From Lunularia cruciata (lineage: Eukaryota > Streptophyta > Marchantiopsida > Lunulariales > Lunulariaceae), in NCBI GenBank assembly GCA_948567375.1, contig OX419758.1, forward strand, positions 30,323,001 through 30,387,000: a stretch of 64,000 nucleotides of DNA, read 5' to 3'. The position numbers and the translations under genes are program-made. Numbering within the stretch: the stretch's first letter is position 1; each line of letters starts with the position of its first letter. Of this stretch, positions 23,149-34,846 are shown piece by piece. The notes below the pieces were generated by a model that ran no database searches, was not told where the DNA came from, and was given only the letters and a program-made list of their open reading frames with translations.

Positions 23149-23831
23149 AAGGCCATATTGGATGTCATAACATGCAAGTATATGATCAACTTTGTATTCT
23201 TCATGATCATGAATGGAAATTAGAGGATTAAGATGCTATGTAATAGTAAGAAAAAATATACATTAGAAACAAAGGGTGTTAACTTGGAGACATAGAAGAT
23301 AGAATGGATCTTTAGGTGACTAAGGAGTGCAAGTATACATTGGAGAAATGATTTGAATACTATCAAAGTGACCTACCCAATTGGATATCAAGAGAGAGAG
23401 GGAGGGAGAGAGAGACTACTACATGAAGCATAACCTTATCACCAATTTAAAAAGTGAGATGACAATGACAATTGCTATCAATATATTGCTTGTGTAAATT
23501 TTGAGCAACAAGAAAATAAGACTTTGCTTGGTGTAAAGACTTAAATAGCATGCACAAGAAGGTGGAAGTATGAGGGATATGACATGTAGTGGGGCAAGAA
23601 GAGAATATGGAACAAGTGAATCTTGCACATAGTTATGGAAGAAGAATTAAGAACTTATAATTGAAAAAATTAGGATCTGATATGGACATAGAAAAGAATC
23701 TAACTATTGAAATTGAGCTCAAGCTCTACTATGAAAGCATGCAAAATATTCCTTTATTTCTTATCTATCTTGATTCCAAATTTCTTATTAATTAAACATT
23801 GGATTACCACAAGAGCAATCAATGTAGCTAC
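23149..23831. other. Unassigned spacer between F0 and F1
   Basis: No complete gene is visible. A (GA)n-like run lies near 23390-23415. On the minus strand, 23400-23545 reads like a degraded gypsy integrase tail (QNLHKQYIDSN, then IGDKVMLHV), with a stop in between. This resembles the segment before the SH3-like tail of chromovirus integrases. The remainder is AT-rich and unrecognised. Confidence 0.4.
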
Positions 23832-24216
23832 TGTGGTACCCACATTTTTTGTTTTTCTATGGTTAGTAGTAATTAAGAGACAAAGTAAGCACTAAAAGTC
23901 AAATTGCGGACAAAGAATGAACGGAAGTAACTTTGGAGGAAAGCCAAAGAAGCTGACATCGGATCCGATGATGGAGGTACTCGGAAGAGGAGTATGCCAA
24001 AAAAAGTCCGAAGATCATCATCTTTGGGTTGGAAGATGCAAGAAAGACAAAGACCGTTTAACAACCTTTGTACATGGCAAGAAAGTACATTTCAAGAAAC
24101 GGCGGGGGCAGAATAAGCATGTCTTGACAGTGACCGGGAGTGCATGCAGAAGCAAGAAATTCACAAACAAAATTGACTGAAGAATGACTGCAATTTGGGG
24201 CAATATTAAATTGTGA

Positions 24217-26732
24217 TTGTGCAAGGGGAAGTTGAATCCTCTGAGTAAATTTCCAATTCCTTTGAGTAGTCGTCATGCAGTAATGCGTGTTTGGAAGCCC
24301 ATTGAGAGTGAGATTTTCTGGAACCCTGAGGGAGTTAGAGTGTCTTGTCCAAGAGAGGGTCTTATTTTCCAACAGCGTAGAACGAGAGAACAAATCATGG
24401 CAAAGAAGGTGGCCAATGCATTGGCAGTGAGAGGTTTTGCAATTTGAAGGGTAGATGTAGTGGCTAAAATCAAAGTTTTGATTAGACTTTGTATTACATT
24501 TTTAGCATGGAATTGGAATTTCAGTTTCTCGAGAGTAATGGCAGAGATTGCTGCTAGTAATTGTGAGGAAGGTCCCAAGGTGGAAGGGAAGAGAGGCAAT
24601 CCGGCTTGATGGACTGAGTCGGATTGGAAGTTGGTATTGGGAAGAGAAGCAGGAGACCCAACAGGGAGCACCTTCTATCGGAAGTGTGATGCTACAGAGG
24701 AGACAATAGAAATCCAAAATTCATTCTTCGCTCCAAGAACCACAAATGGCTACAAGGTGGAGTCCTATTGGGACCCGATCCAAAGAAGTATTATGGGCAC
24801 GATGATGGCTATGTTCAAGCCAGAACAAACTACCTACGTGACCATGCAGCAGGCCGTATTCTTCCATCAAATGTTTGTAGGAGTTCCAGTTAATTGGGCA
24901 AAGTGCTTTCATCATTGAACGAGGCAGATGGTGGTGAATTGGCAAATGGGCTCACCACCGCATTACTTTGCACCATTCGCAACTCACTTCTATTTCGGGC
25001 TGAACTTACTATCCAAAGACAAGCATCATTGTATGGTGTCACACATGCACCCCGATTTGAGACGGGAAGTAGATGATGAGGAGCGCCAGTATATGCTGCA
25101 TCTTTGAGCAAATGACAAGTACTTCAGGAGGACGGGACAGTGGAAAATCGAAGACATTACCTATCTGAAGACAAAGAAGCACATCAAACCCGAAGAAGCC
25201 AAGTTGTCTCCCATGCAAAGAAAGACTCGGCGGTTGATGTTGAAGACGGCAGAGGTCATAAAAGAGGCATCATTGGGCTTGGAGTCTAGAGAGGAGACTA
25301 AGTCACAAGAAGAGGACTCAGAAGAAGAGGAGCTCACATTGAAAAGTGAGGAGTCGTGGAGCAAAAGTGATGGAGAACCAAAGGTCCAGCAATCGGCAGC
25401 AATGAGTGAGGCTTGTCAAACGATGGTATTAAACAAGTCAAGAGCAGAAGAGGAAGCAGAGAATCTAGCGGGGCCAAGTTCAAGAGGCCAAGACAAAGAA
25501 AGTGCGGACACAATAAAGATACAAAGATTGCAACTTTGGATGAAGGAGCCGATGACGGAAGAGAAGACTCCAGACGAAGAGGGCAATGACAAGGAAGATC
25601 ACCTTAGCGGGATATCCTACATGATGCAAGTGGTAACCCCATTGCTGGAATTGTTGAAGGAGAATCAAAGGGTAATTCCCCAAGATCACAGTAAGGGGAT
25701 GAACAAATTGCAGATGGTGAAGTATCTGGTGAGTGAAGTGAAGGAGCTGCAGGAACAACAAATCTGGAGATTGCAAGAAGTGGAAGAACTTCAAAGAGAG
25801 GAATGTTTGGTGAAGAAAATGCTAACTCTGCTACAAGGAAGTTGCACATAAAAGGATAAGGAATTGCAAAGGCGAGCTGGCAAATTGAAGGAACAAATGA
25901 TGTGGCTCGATAAGATGAAGGAAGAAGTGAGTACTATGCGCGTCAAGAATGTTCATTTGAAGGCAATGAGCATCGTAATGGAGCAGGAGTTGGATAGCTT
26001 GAAGAAGAGTGCAGCAGCAAAGGATCTAGCATGGCAGAGGAAGTTAGCAGCCAGGCAAGAGGAAGAAGAACGATTTTGAGAGCTAGTCAGAAGTGCTGAG
26101 TTACAGAGTACACAGTATGCAGAGGAGAACAAGATGCTTGCTACGGAGTACAAGACGAGCTAAAGATGTATCATGAAGAATTGAAGGTAGAGCGCTCTCG
26201 AGGATATGAGTCGGAATCAGTGGAGGAATTTGCGGGGAAGCTGAGAGCCATCTTAAGCACGGAGGCTGAAAGGAGATTGGAGGAAGCCCGCCTACACGAG
26301 TTAAAGTTGCTTGTACAGGAAACTCAGAAGAGAAAAGCCAAAGATGTGGACATGAACACATTGCTGATCCGGTTGAGAGAGCGTGTAGATAGGAAAATGT
26401 TAGAAGTAAAGAACAATGTTATTCTTAGATTAGATTTAGTCAACTCGGAATTAGAGAAGATTCGGAATAGTGTGACGGTGGAGAAGAAATCTGATGTTGC
26501 AGAAGTAGGAATACAAGTATCATCGGACTTGAGGATTGACACATTAGAGAAGAGTGGGTTAGGAGCTAATGAGTTAGATAAGTCACTCCTTGGTACAATT
26601 GTAGTTTCTAGTAAAGAAGTAGTAGAAACAATGAAGGATTTGGTAGATGTAAATATACCCAAAGAAGGTGAAGTAATAGGAAGATCATCGGGTTTGGAAG
26701 CCGATCATGAGGTAGACATCGGATCAAGATAG
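24217..26732 (+). pseudogene. LTR-borne coiled-coil ORF of family F, copy C (best preserved)
   Basis: From 24217 to 26079 one frame is maintained, interrupted only by stops at 24445, 24916, about 25108, 25849 and 26077. A single shift then leads into 26166-26732. Restored length would be near 840 codons. Segments: an N-terminal region (REGLIFQQRRTREQIMAKKV), a globular part (FFAPRTTNGYKVESY, VFFHQMFVGVPVNWAKCF, HYFAPFATHFYFGLNLL), an acidic linker (SQEEDSEEEELTLKSEE), then several coiled coils (VSEVKELQEQQIWRLQEVEE). The stops mostly look like CGA or CAA to TGA or TAA. It is unrelated to gag or pol by eye. Possible roles are an accessory or structural factor, but no function can be named. Confidence 0.65.
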
Positions 26733-26850
26733 AAGTCAATTTTGAGATAGGAAGAGGCAGATATGAAGCGATAGACTGTCACTTGGGATCTGTAGGTAGG
26801 AAAGGATGTTAGGAAGCGGTGCCTAGATAGGCAAGTCTGTCGTTTGCTTC

Positions 26851-26860
26851 AGTATTTAAG
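26851..26860 (+). promoter_or_regulatory. TATA-like box of the F1 5' LTR
   Basis: agtatttaag, about 670 bp before the LTR end, aligned with ctatttaag in the other F LTRs. Confidence 0.45.
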
Positions 26861-27534
26861 TGAAGCATTTGCAGTATGATGTTATTCAGTATTCAAATTT
26901 CTGAAGATAGATAAAGTGAAGTGTTGTTCCCAGAACTCGTTGCTTTAGCTTAATTCCGATTGTCAATTTTGTGTTTGTGTTTGTGAGTGTGTGGAGAATT
27001 CCAAAGAGCAAGTCAATGTGTCTGTGGATGTTGGAATCTGCAGCCTTGATCTTCATTCTGTGTGTTTGATCCTGAGTGAAGTGCATTGGAGCAATGCCTT
27101 GACAAGTATGAGAGGAATTGTACTGTTGTTAGTATTATGCATTGGTGAGTGCAGCACAAAATTGATGTGAAGCAATTTTGATCAAGGAAGTTGTGCCTTA
27201 AGTGGAGGGATGGAACACAATTTTGAGGCAAAATTGGTCTTTGCAATGAAGTGCCATCTTCGGGAGAATCTGAATCATCACAATCAAGAGTTTTTTGGAC
27301 AGAATTTGCTATGTTGTGATTATGTGTGTGTGTATTCGTGACAAGTTGTCAAGATTGTGAGCTTGTTACTCTCTTCTGGGTGTAGTTTCTACCTGAGATA
27401 TTAAAGAAGCCATCAAGAAGAACTGCCACTGTGACTTTTGACTTTGTATTTGACCAATTTTGGATAGTATCTCTACAAACTTTACTGACCCGATTACCAC
27501 AAAAGTGATATTTTCCGGGTTGTCACATGATTTT

Positions 27535-27553
27535 TGGCACCGCTGCCGGGGAT
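27535..27553 (+). other. F1 primer-binding site, tRNA-Asp type
   Basis: TGGCACCGCTGCCGGGGAT, close to the complement of the plant tRNA-Asp 3' end. Confidence 0.78.
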
Positions 27554-27663
27554 ATAAATCTCGGAAGTGGAAGAATACAAAGCCAAATTTGAAACTGGGT
27601 GTCCATGCAATATGAATGTCTGCATTGAGAGAACAACGGGAAGAGAGAGCTCGAAGATAAGCA

Positions 27664-27936
27664 GTGCAGCATGAAGAAGATGAACGTTTGAAAGCCCCAT
27701 ACACTTCAGACAAAATCGAACGAGAAGAGTTGGACTTTCAACTTCTTCATGAAGTGCAAGCAGCCCTGCACGAACTTGACCAAAAGAGACGTGAAGGAGG
27801 TTGGCAAGGCTACTTTTCATCCCCGTCTTCCAAGAAAAAGAAAGACTCGAGTGGGCAGACATATGCGCTACGACCTTGCACACCGACTTCCCCTAAAGCT
27901 GTAAAGGAAGTCAATTTCATTAAGAAGTTTGTTTGA
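27664..27936 (+). CDS. F1 leader ORF ahead of gag
   Basis: 90 codons ending KKFV then TGA, the same end as in F0. Conserved blocks are LDFQLLHEVQAALHELDQ and GWQGYFSSPSSKKKKDSS. It lies in the same frame as gag further on, with two stops between them. It may be the Gag N-terminus or a separate short product. No known domain seen. Confidence 0.45.
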   Translation: MQHEEDERLKAPYTSDKIEREELDFQLLHEVQAALHELDQKRREGGWQGYFSSPSSKKKKDSSGQTYALRPCTPTSPKAVKEVNFIKKFV

Positions 27937-28035
27937 GAAAAGACCGCCCGAACACTTACGGAAAAAAAGTGTCAGCATTTGGTACGAACAATTCTCCGGT
28001 TATCTTGAAGAAGGTTTGAAGACCAGATTGAAGTT

Positions 28036-29619
28036 GTGGAACCTCTTACTTCTGATCAGGTTGAAGTCGACACAACTAGAGAAGAAGAAATTGTCGAAGA
28101 AGACCCCAATTTGAACTTGACAAATTGGAACCCGTGGGCAGACAACACGGCATCCATACCAAGTAGCTCTGCGGTTCCCGTAAGTTCAAACTTACCACAC
28201 CCAAATCCGCCGCACCAAACAATGTCTTTGTTACCCGTAACCCAACATGCTTATCATAAGTATAAAGGTATAGAGCAAGACAAAGATCCTGACAAATTCA
28301 TTGAGGAATTCAAAGTCATTTCCTTTGCCAACAAGGAACATGACTCCGCGGATCAACTGCGGATTTTTCCAAGTCTGCTCCGAAAGAAGGCTCGAAGCTG
28401 GTATACTCATGTAACACAGAAAGGATTCACACCAGCAGACTGGGCAAACTTACAGAATGGCTTCCTAGAACGATTTCAGGAAGTGGATTATGATACAAGT
28501 GTCTTCGTGGCACTTAATGATTTGGATCAAGGAAAGAAGGAAAAATTGAGAGATTACTCTGAGCGGTTCATGGCCTTATTGAACCGAGTCCCGAAGCAAT
28601 CAGAGGTGGTGGGTAATTTTGATGCCCAAGCCATTACCTGGTTTCTCGGTGGGCTTTCACCAGAGATTCAAATCTTTGCCAGGGAGAGAAATGTAACTTC
28701 TCTGGACAAAGTCCTCAAACATGTTGCCCGATATGAGGCGGCTCATTCTAACTCGTCCAGTAACCAAAGAAATCGTGAGAAGAAAGGCAAAAAGCCAAGA
28801 CAAAGAGCTTCACGAAGTACTTCTCCTTCTTTGGAGGAATCCTCCATTTCTTCTAGTTCTTCTTTGGAATCCAAAAAAGAACCCAAGCCGAGAAAAATAC
28901 AAAGACGCGGAGGAAAGAAGCCAGTAACACCGCCAATAAAGAATGTATCTAAGGCGGATCAAAAGTTGGAAACTCTTATTAATGAGTTTGAGGATTTTAA
29001 GATCTAGATGATTGGGGTGAAGGACCAAAGAAAACCCCCATCATTTGGACAACCAAATGTATGGTGCATTGCGTGTGGTAAATCCGGCCATGCTAATACG
29101 GAGTGTTTAACTCACACGGCATTTCCAGTGCAACAAATAGATTGGGTTCCTGGATGGGATCAAGGCAAAGAAGAAGAGACGGTATACCAAACCCAAGACA
29201 CACAACCTCCATCAAGCCCATCATATCAAGGTCCCAGGTTTGGACCATGGGAGTACAATTCTACTGCTCCTCCACGAAGACCTCCGATGGGTAGTCAAAA
29301 TAGACCTCAAAATGTTGCATTGGGTGCTTGTTACAATTGTGGCTTGATGGGACATTGGTCTCCAAATTGTCCGGAGCCAAGACGACAAATTGGGTACGTA
29401 CCTCTTTGTGGGAATTGTAAAGGATCGGGGCACACAAGAAACCAGTGTCCGCAACCACCCAATCCAAAGCTCCCGGTAAAGTATGTTCAGACTCCCGCTG
29501 AGCGTGCTGCACTCCAGGCGAAGGGTGACACTAACATCAATTGTATTACACTTGAGGAAGAGAGGCCTCAAGAAGGAAGTCCAGCTTCAAAAGGAGAGTG
29601 GCCAGACCTCAAAATTTGA
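28036..29619 (+). pseudogene. gag: F1 gag with three CCHC zinc knuckles
   Basis: The capsid-like domain spans about 28260-28750 (ARSWYTHVTQKGFTPADW, LRDYSERFMALLNRVPK, WFLGGLSPEIQIFARE). A Ser/Lys-rich linker follows. A TAG at 29005 interrupts the frame. Three knuckles follow: CIACGKSGHANTEC, CYNCGLMGHWSPNC and CGNCKGSGHTRNQC. Three is more than the one or two usual in plant gypsy Gag. The frame ends at 29617 because one T is missing relative to F0, where gag runs straight into the protease frame. Confidence 0.88.
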
Positions 29620-30542
29620 AGGTAGAAACTCGCACGGAGAGGAAGAATCAAGCTTCCAAAGAAACAAGTATGGCGTCTTCTTCCTCCTGGAAAATGAAGA
29701 GACTGCGACCAAAAGCTATCCTTTCTGCAAAGGAGGAAAAGGAAAAGGTCCTAGCAAAAGCAAAAGCAAAAGCTTTGCAAAAAGAAATTAAGGAAGCAGT
29801 ACTACGCACGCGGGAGATGAATGTGGAGGCAAATGCGAAGACGCAAACCCTTGTATTTCCGGTGGATATTAGGTCTGAAGTAAAAGACCTGATCCAAGCC
29901 AAAGTTGGTCAACCCAATGATCATTGGGTCAAGCACCTATGCACTCCGGTTACTATTGTCAAGCATCCCAAAGTTTGCTTTGAACAAGCAAACAATTTAG
30001 AATCAAAGCCAAAGACGAAGCAGGTGAAATTGGAGGGAGTTCCACAGAATGATATTGTGGAAGATATGGCATCTACAAGCGCAAATGTCACATTTAAACA
30101 ATTATGGGAGGACAATAAGCTTTATAAAAAGCAGCTAAGTTCAGCCCTTAAGAAAGTAAGGGCGATGACCAAGAAAGACTTGCCCGCAATTTATCGTATT
30201 GAACAAGAAGATTTGGGATCTCCTGAGGTGGATGCGGAGATAGCAGGCTATACGATTACATCCATACCCATTGATTCAGGGTCGGGTGTAAATGTCATGA
30301 CAAAAGATACTGCACATCAACTGGGGTACACAACATTTGAACCAACACCCCGAATACTTAAGTTTGCGGATCAAACCAAGAGATGGCCCTTGGGCATGCT
30401 GTCAAATATCACCACGATTATAGGAGGGGTGCCCTTGAAATTAAACTACATTGTGTTACAACAAGTAACCAAAACTGGCTACCTTCTCATGATCAGGAGA
30501 CCTTGGTTGTACAGTGCCCAGGTTATGGTGGATTGGCACTAG
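29598..30542 (+). pseudogene. F1 linker and aspartic protease
   Basis: A Lys/Ala-rich helical linker (ILSAKEEKEKVLAKAKAKAL) leads to a retropepsin-like domain with IDSGSGVNVM (about 30268-30300) and the C-terminal IRRPWLYSAQVMVDWH. The catalytic Asp-Ser-Gly is intact. The 1-base loss at the gag boundary separates it from gag. It ends in TAG at 30540, which F0 shares; coding continues in the same frame afterwards. Confidence 0.85.
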
Positions 30543-32400
30543 CAAAAATTACGATTTAAAGACATTTCGTCTAAAGAAAAAAAGCTGGTGACGGTAAGTT
30601 GGACAAAGGTGCCTCATCTTGGGGAAACTACTTCGTCAGAAGACGAGGATGAATCCAAAGAGTCATCATCTTCGTCTTCCAAGGACTCCGAAGCCAATGT
30701 CCAAGTAAATTATTTGGAATGCTACGAGGTAGAGGTCGACGATGAAGACCCATAGGACATCGCCTCGAGTGAACAAGACTTGGAGGAAGGGGGTTTGATG
30801 GCAATACAACTCGGATTGAGCCGAGTAAGTCACGTAGAAGGTGTCATTAATCCAGATGACTGTCAAGATGTGGTCTTGACTGAAGAAAAGATTTTGAAAA
30901 TTTCAAAAACAGTCACCACCGAGGAGCTGGCAAGATACACTGCCCTATTTATAGAATTCAAGGATGTATTCGCCTGGTCTATTGACCAAATGCCGGGAAT
31001 TCAACGAGAATTTGGCAAGCACCAAATTGATCTGGTCGAAGGTGCAGTTCCGGTTTGGCAAAGACAATACCGCCTTAACCCGAAGTACTCCCTCTTGGTA
31101 AAAGACAAAATTGATAAGTACTTAGGGCCGGAATAATTTTCCCTGTTCTAAGCAGTGAGTGGGTTTCACCCATTGTCATTGTTCCAAAGAAGAAGATCGG
31201 GAAAATTTGAGGGTGCCAAGATTTTTGCAAATTAAATGCGGTCACCAGAAAGGACCATCATCCTTTTCCATTTACAAATACAATTCTGGACCAAGTAGCT
31301 GGTCATCCATGCTATAGTTTTCTCGATGGATTTTTAGGGTACAATCAAGTATCCATTCGAGAAGAAGGCAAGGAAAAAACCACATTCACGACTGATTGGG
31401 GCACTTTTGCTTACAATGAAATGCCTTTTGGGTTGTGTAATGCTCTTGCTACTTCCCAACAGATGATGAATTCAATATTTAAAGATTTCTTGAGTAAATT
31501 TTTGGAAGTCTTCATTGATGATTTTTGTGTGTTTGGGCAAAGAGATGTACATATAGATTACCTTTGCCAAACTTTCGAAAGGTGCTGTTTTGCCGGCTTG
31601 TCATTACACCCAAAGAAATGCTTCTTCGCAATGAAGGAAGGAATTCTTCTAGGGTATCGGGTGTCAAGCCGAGGTATTGAAGTGGATGTCAAGAAGGTTA
31701 AAGTAATTGCAGCTTTGGAATCCCCAAAGAACCTCCTGGAGCTGAGAGCCTTCTTAGGACACGTTGGATACTATAGACGCTTTGTGTCAAATTATGTGGT
31801 GCTTGCTGCACCCCTTACCAAGCTTCTGAAGAAAACCCAAGATTATCTATGGGAAGCAACTCAAGAAGAGGCTTTCCAGGTGTTGAAGAAGAAACTGGTT
31901 GAAGCACCAATCATGAGGGCCCCAAATTGGGACGTCCCTTTTCATGTATATGTGGACACTTCGTCCATGGCCATTGAAGTGGTCTTAAGTCAGAAGGACG
32001 AGAACAAAAAGGACTACCCGGTGTATTATGCTAGCCAACAACTTTCAGTTTCTGAAAAGAACTATTCAACGACTGAAAGGGAAGCACTCGGGATGGTGTG
32101 TGCCTACAAGAAATTTTGCCACTACCTGTTAGGATACAAATTTGTCTTCTATGTGGACCATTATGCACCGCAACACTTGGTCAAGAAGGCAGATTTGTCC
32201 GGGCGAATTGCAAGATGGATCTTGTTGTTACAAGAATTCACATACACTGTCCAAGTAAGGAAGGGAGCTTTGCATTCAAATGCGGACTTCTTATCCAGGT
32301 TAGAAACGCAAGACCAAGATTTGGACATTGATGATTGGTTTCATGATGAAGAGCTATATCATTTAATGGCTGTGCGAAGTACATGGTATGCGGCAGAATA
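30543..32400 (+). pseudogene. pol: F1 reverse transcriptase and RNase H
   Basis: Same frame as the protease after the TAG, then a second TAG at about 30754 not shared with F0. The RT N-terminus is at 30780-31136 (AVPVWQRQYRLNPKYSLL). Fingers in a broken stretch (31140-31420) contain SPIVIVPKKK. The palm is MPFGLCNALATSQQ and the catalytic motif FIDDFCVFG is at about 31512. RNase H has HVYVDTSSMAI, TEREALGMVC and YVDHYAPQHLV. 31421-32968 is one open frame that runs on into integrase. Confidence 0.9.
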
Positions 32401-33635
32401 TCATTATTTGCATACGTGCCATTGTCTTGAGGGACTGGACCCGGAACAAAGAGCAGTCTTTCTTCAAAAAATAGGACCGTACCAATTGAAACACAACGTT
32501 TTGTTTAAAATGGGCAAAGATGAAGTACTTTGGAGATTCTTGGAAGCATACAAAGTAGAAAGAGTCATCGAATCCTTGCACTTAGAAGCATTGGGGGGAC
32601 ACTATGCCCTGAAAAATACGGTAAAGAAAATTCTTTTGGCAGGGTATTGGTGGCCTACGATGTATAAATATACTCATGCCCATATCCGGAGTTGTGATGC
32701 CTGTCAAAGAACAGGGAAACCGACGGCAACTTCACAATGGCCCTTGAAACCAATTTTGCCTCTGGCCCCATTTGAGAAATGGAGTATTGATTTTGTGGGA
32801 CCTATTCAACCAGTAACCCGTGTCACAAGAAAGAGGTACATCTTAGTATGTACCGATTATGCCACCAAGATGGTGGAAGCAGAGGCGACACGAAGAGATG
32901 ATGCAGAGACAGTAGCAAAATTTTCTTCCAAAACATCATTTCCCATTATGTGTGTCCTTTGGAATTAGTCAGTGATTGGGGAACTCATTTTTTGAACTCA
33001 ATGGTGGAGGCGTTAACCAAATACTTCCAAATTAAGCATTGGAAGACCACACCTTACAACCCAAAAGCGAATGGACTCACGGAGAAAGCCAATGGATTGT
33101 TGTGTAAAATTTTGAATAAGGTGACAGTCAACTATACTTATGATTGGGATACAAAGTTACCTGCAGCATTGTAGGCATATCGAACAATTGAAAAGATTAC
33201 TACCAAGCAAACTCCTTATTTCCTGACATACAGATTGCATCCCATTTTACCAGTAGAGTTTGAAGTCCTGACATATAGAATACTTTGTGAAGAACGGTTG
33301 TTGGAGGAAGAAAGTCAAGATCTTCAGATCCAGCAACTGATGTGGTTGGAAGAGAAAAGGGACGATGCAATGCAAACTGCAAAGGAAATTCAAGAACAAC
33401 ATAAGGTTCGGCATGATAAAAGACTCAAACCTGTGACTGTTCAGGAGGGAGACTTGATATTATTATATGATAATTGCCGCCTATTTTTTCTAGGAAAATC
33501 ACATCTTAGGTGGATGAGACCGTATCGTGTGATGCACATCTACGATAATGGTTCTATTCAACTCGCAGACCTGGATGGCAATCCTTTTGCAACTTGCGTT
33601 AATGGTTGGAGGGTTAGAAAATATTGGATCCCAAA
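32401..33635 (+). pseudogene. int: F1 integrase, cut by solo LTR S1
   Basis: Zinc-binding HLEALGGHYALKNTV and CDACQ, then the core with WSIDFVGPI, VSDWGTHF and NGLTEKANG, so all three acidic residues are present. A frameshift near 32940 and a TAG at 33172 interrupt it. The C-terminal tail (GKSHLRWMRPYRVMHIYDNG, then NGWRVRKYWIP) is broken at 33635 by S1. The last codons and stop resume at 35521. No chromodomain. Confidence 0.88.
33631..33635. other. Left target-site duplication of S1 (ccaaa)
   Basis: Identical to 35516-35520 on the other side of the solo LTR. Confidence 0.88.
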
Positions 33636-34029
33636 TGTGGTACCCACATTTTTCATTTTGGACGAGTTTTGAAGAAGAAATGGCTTGTTGAAACGAAATT
33701 GAAACCAAATGGAGAAGAAATGAGTGGAAACTTGTGTTTTGATCAGACCTGAGGAAGTCAACTTCATGTTAGAGGAAGAAGTACTCGGATTGGATCAAAC
33801 CCGAAGAAGTTTACTTTGTGTCAGAGGAGGGCTGAACAGACGTTAAGGAGGGCAAACCCGAAGGAGAAATAGAAGTTACAGGTCAAGATTCTTGCGGGGG
33901 CCATATCTTAGTGATGACAAGTCCAAATCAAGCGTGCTATACTTCGTTGGAAGCGTCTCGTTCAGGGCTTTCCATTGCCACCAAGGAGGTGTGTAGAAGA
34001 AGTTACAAGCATTTGAAGTTTTGAGAGTA

Positions 34030-34115
34030 GATGTACTTCGCATCAAAGTGTCTTCGGGTCAAAGTGACTTCGTACTTCGTACTTCGGGTTTACATGACTT
34101 CGGGTCATAAGACTT
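34030..34115 (+). repeat. Degenerate acttcgggt repeats in S1
   Basis: Irregular copies of an acttcgggt-like unit (tacttcg, tcttcgggt, gacttcgta, acttcgggt) fill this stretch. The other F LTRs lack them here. Confidence 0.6.
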
Positions 34116-34494
34116 CGCCTCAAGATGAAGATGACTAAATCAGAGATAGTCGGACCTCGGAGTGCAGTGAAGGTGTTTTTGGGAGTTTTGCTAGAGGGAT
34201 CAGAGGAAGTTAGAGTAGGGAAAGAAGATAGTTAGGATACCTATGACTTCAATTTCAGTTCAAATTGAAGATATGATAGAAATTGAAGGAGAAATAACAG
34301 TAGTGAATAAACCCGAAGTGTAGGATCAGACAGTAAGTGTCTTCGGGTTAGTAACATGAGTGATTAGGGGAAAATGGGTTACAAATTGAAGGTGTAGATA
34401 GTGTATTCATACTTTCAATTACAATTCTTGATGAGGAAATAGTAGAATTAGCAAAAGAATTGATAGTAGTTAAACCGAAGTAAGAGAGATAGGA

Positions 34495-34704
34495 GTGCAG
34501 GTGTCTTCGGATTTGACATTTGACACTTTAGAGAAGAGTGGGTCGAGAGATAAAGGTTTAGAAGGCTTAACTATGATAGGAAAGTCATATCAAGAAGGAG
34601 AAATGTTAGAATTAGTGGAGGAATTAGGAGTTGTGAAACCCGAGGACAGAATATTAGGAAGTAAGATTACTTCGGGTTTGGGTTTGAAACCGAGGAAGAA
34701 GTAG
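34495..34704 (+). pseudogene. C-terminal remnant of the LTR-borne ORF in S1
   Basis: 69 codons matching the end of the coiled-coil ORF (TFDTLEKSGSRDKGLEG, then LVEELGVVKPEDR). The N-terminal and central parts are absent from this LTR. Confidence 0.55.
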
Positions 34705-34837
34705 ACATCGGATTGGATTAGTAACTGATTTGAGATTTGAAGGTGCAGATATGAAGAGGTGCATTGTCATTTCGGATCTGCAGGTTAGAACAGTTGTTGT
34801 AGAAACGGTATAGTTGTTAGAACTGTCGATTGCTTCA

Positions 34838-34846
34838 CTATTTAAG
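34838..34846 (+). promoter_or_regulatory. TATA-like box of S1
   Basis: ctatttaag in the conserved F LTR context. Confidence 0.45.

Larger units (their letters stand above)
23832..27527 (+). repeat. F1 5' LTR (3.7 kb)
   Basis: It starts TGTGGTACCCAC and ends GTTGTCACA, seven bases before the primer-binding site. It is unusually long because U3 contains the coiled-coil ORF. The 3' partner (35587-37953) matches it until truncated. Confidence 0.88.

Noticed and set aside
23390-23416. GA-rich run as a regulatory element
   Set aside because: Simple low-complexity sequence with no associated gene.
29598-29619. A programmed frameshift between gag and protease in F1
   Set aside because: F0 reads through the same place in one frame with one more T, so F1 has a simple 1-base deletion.
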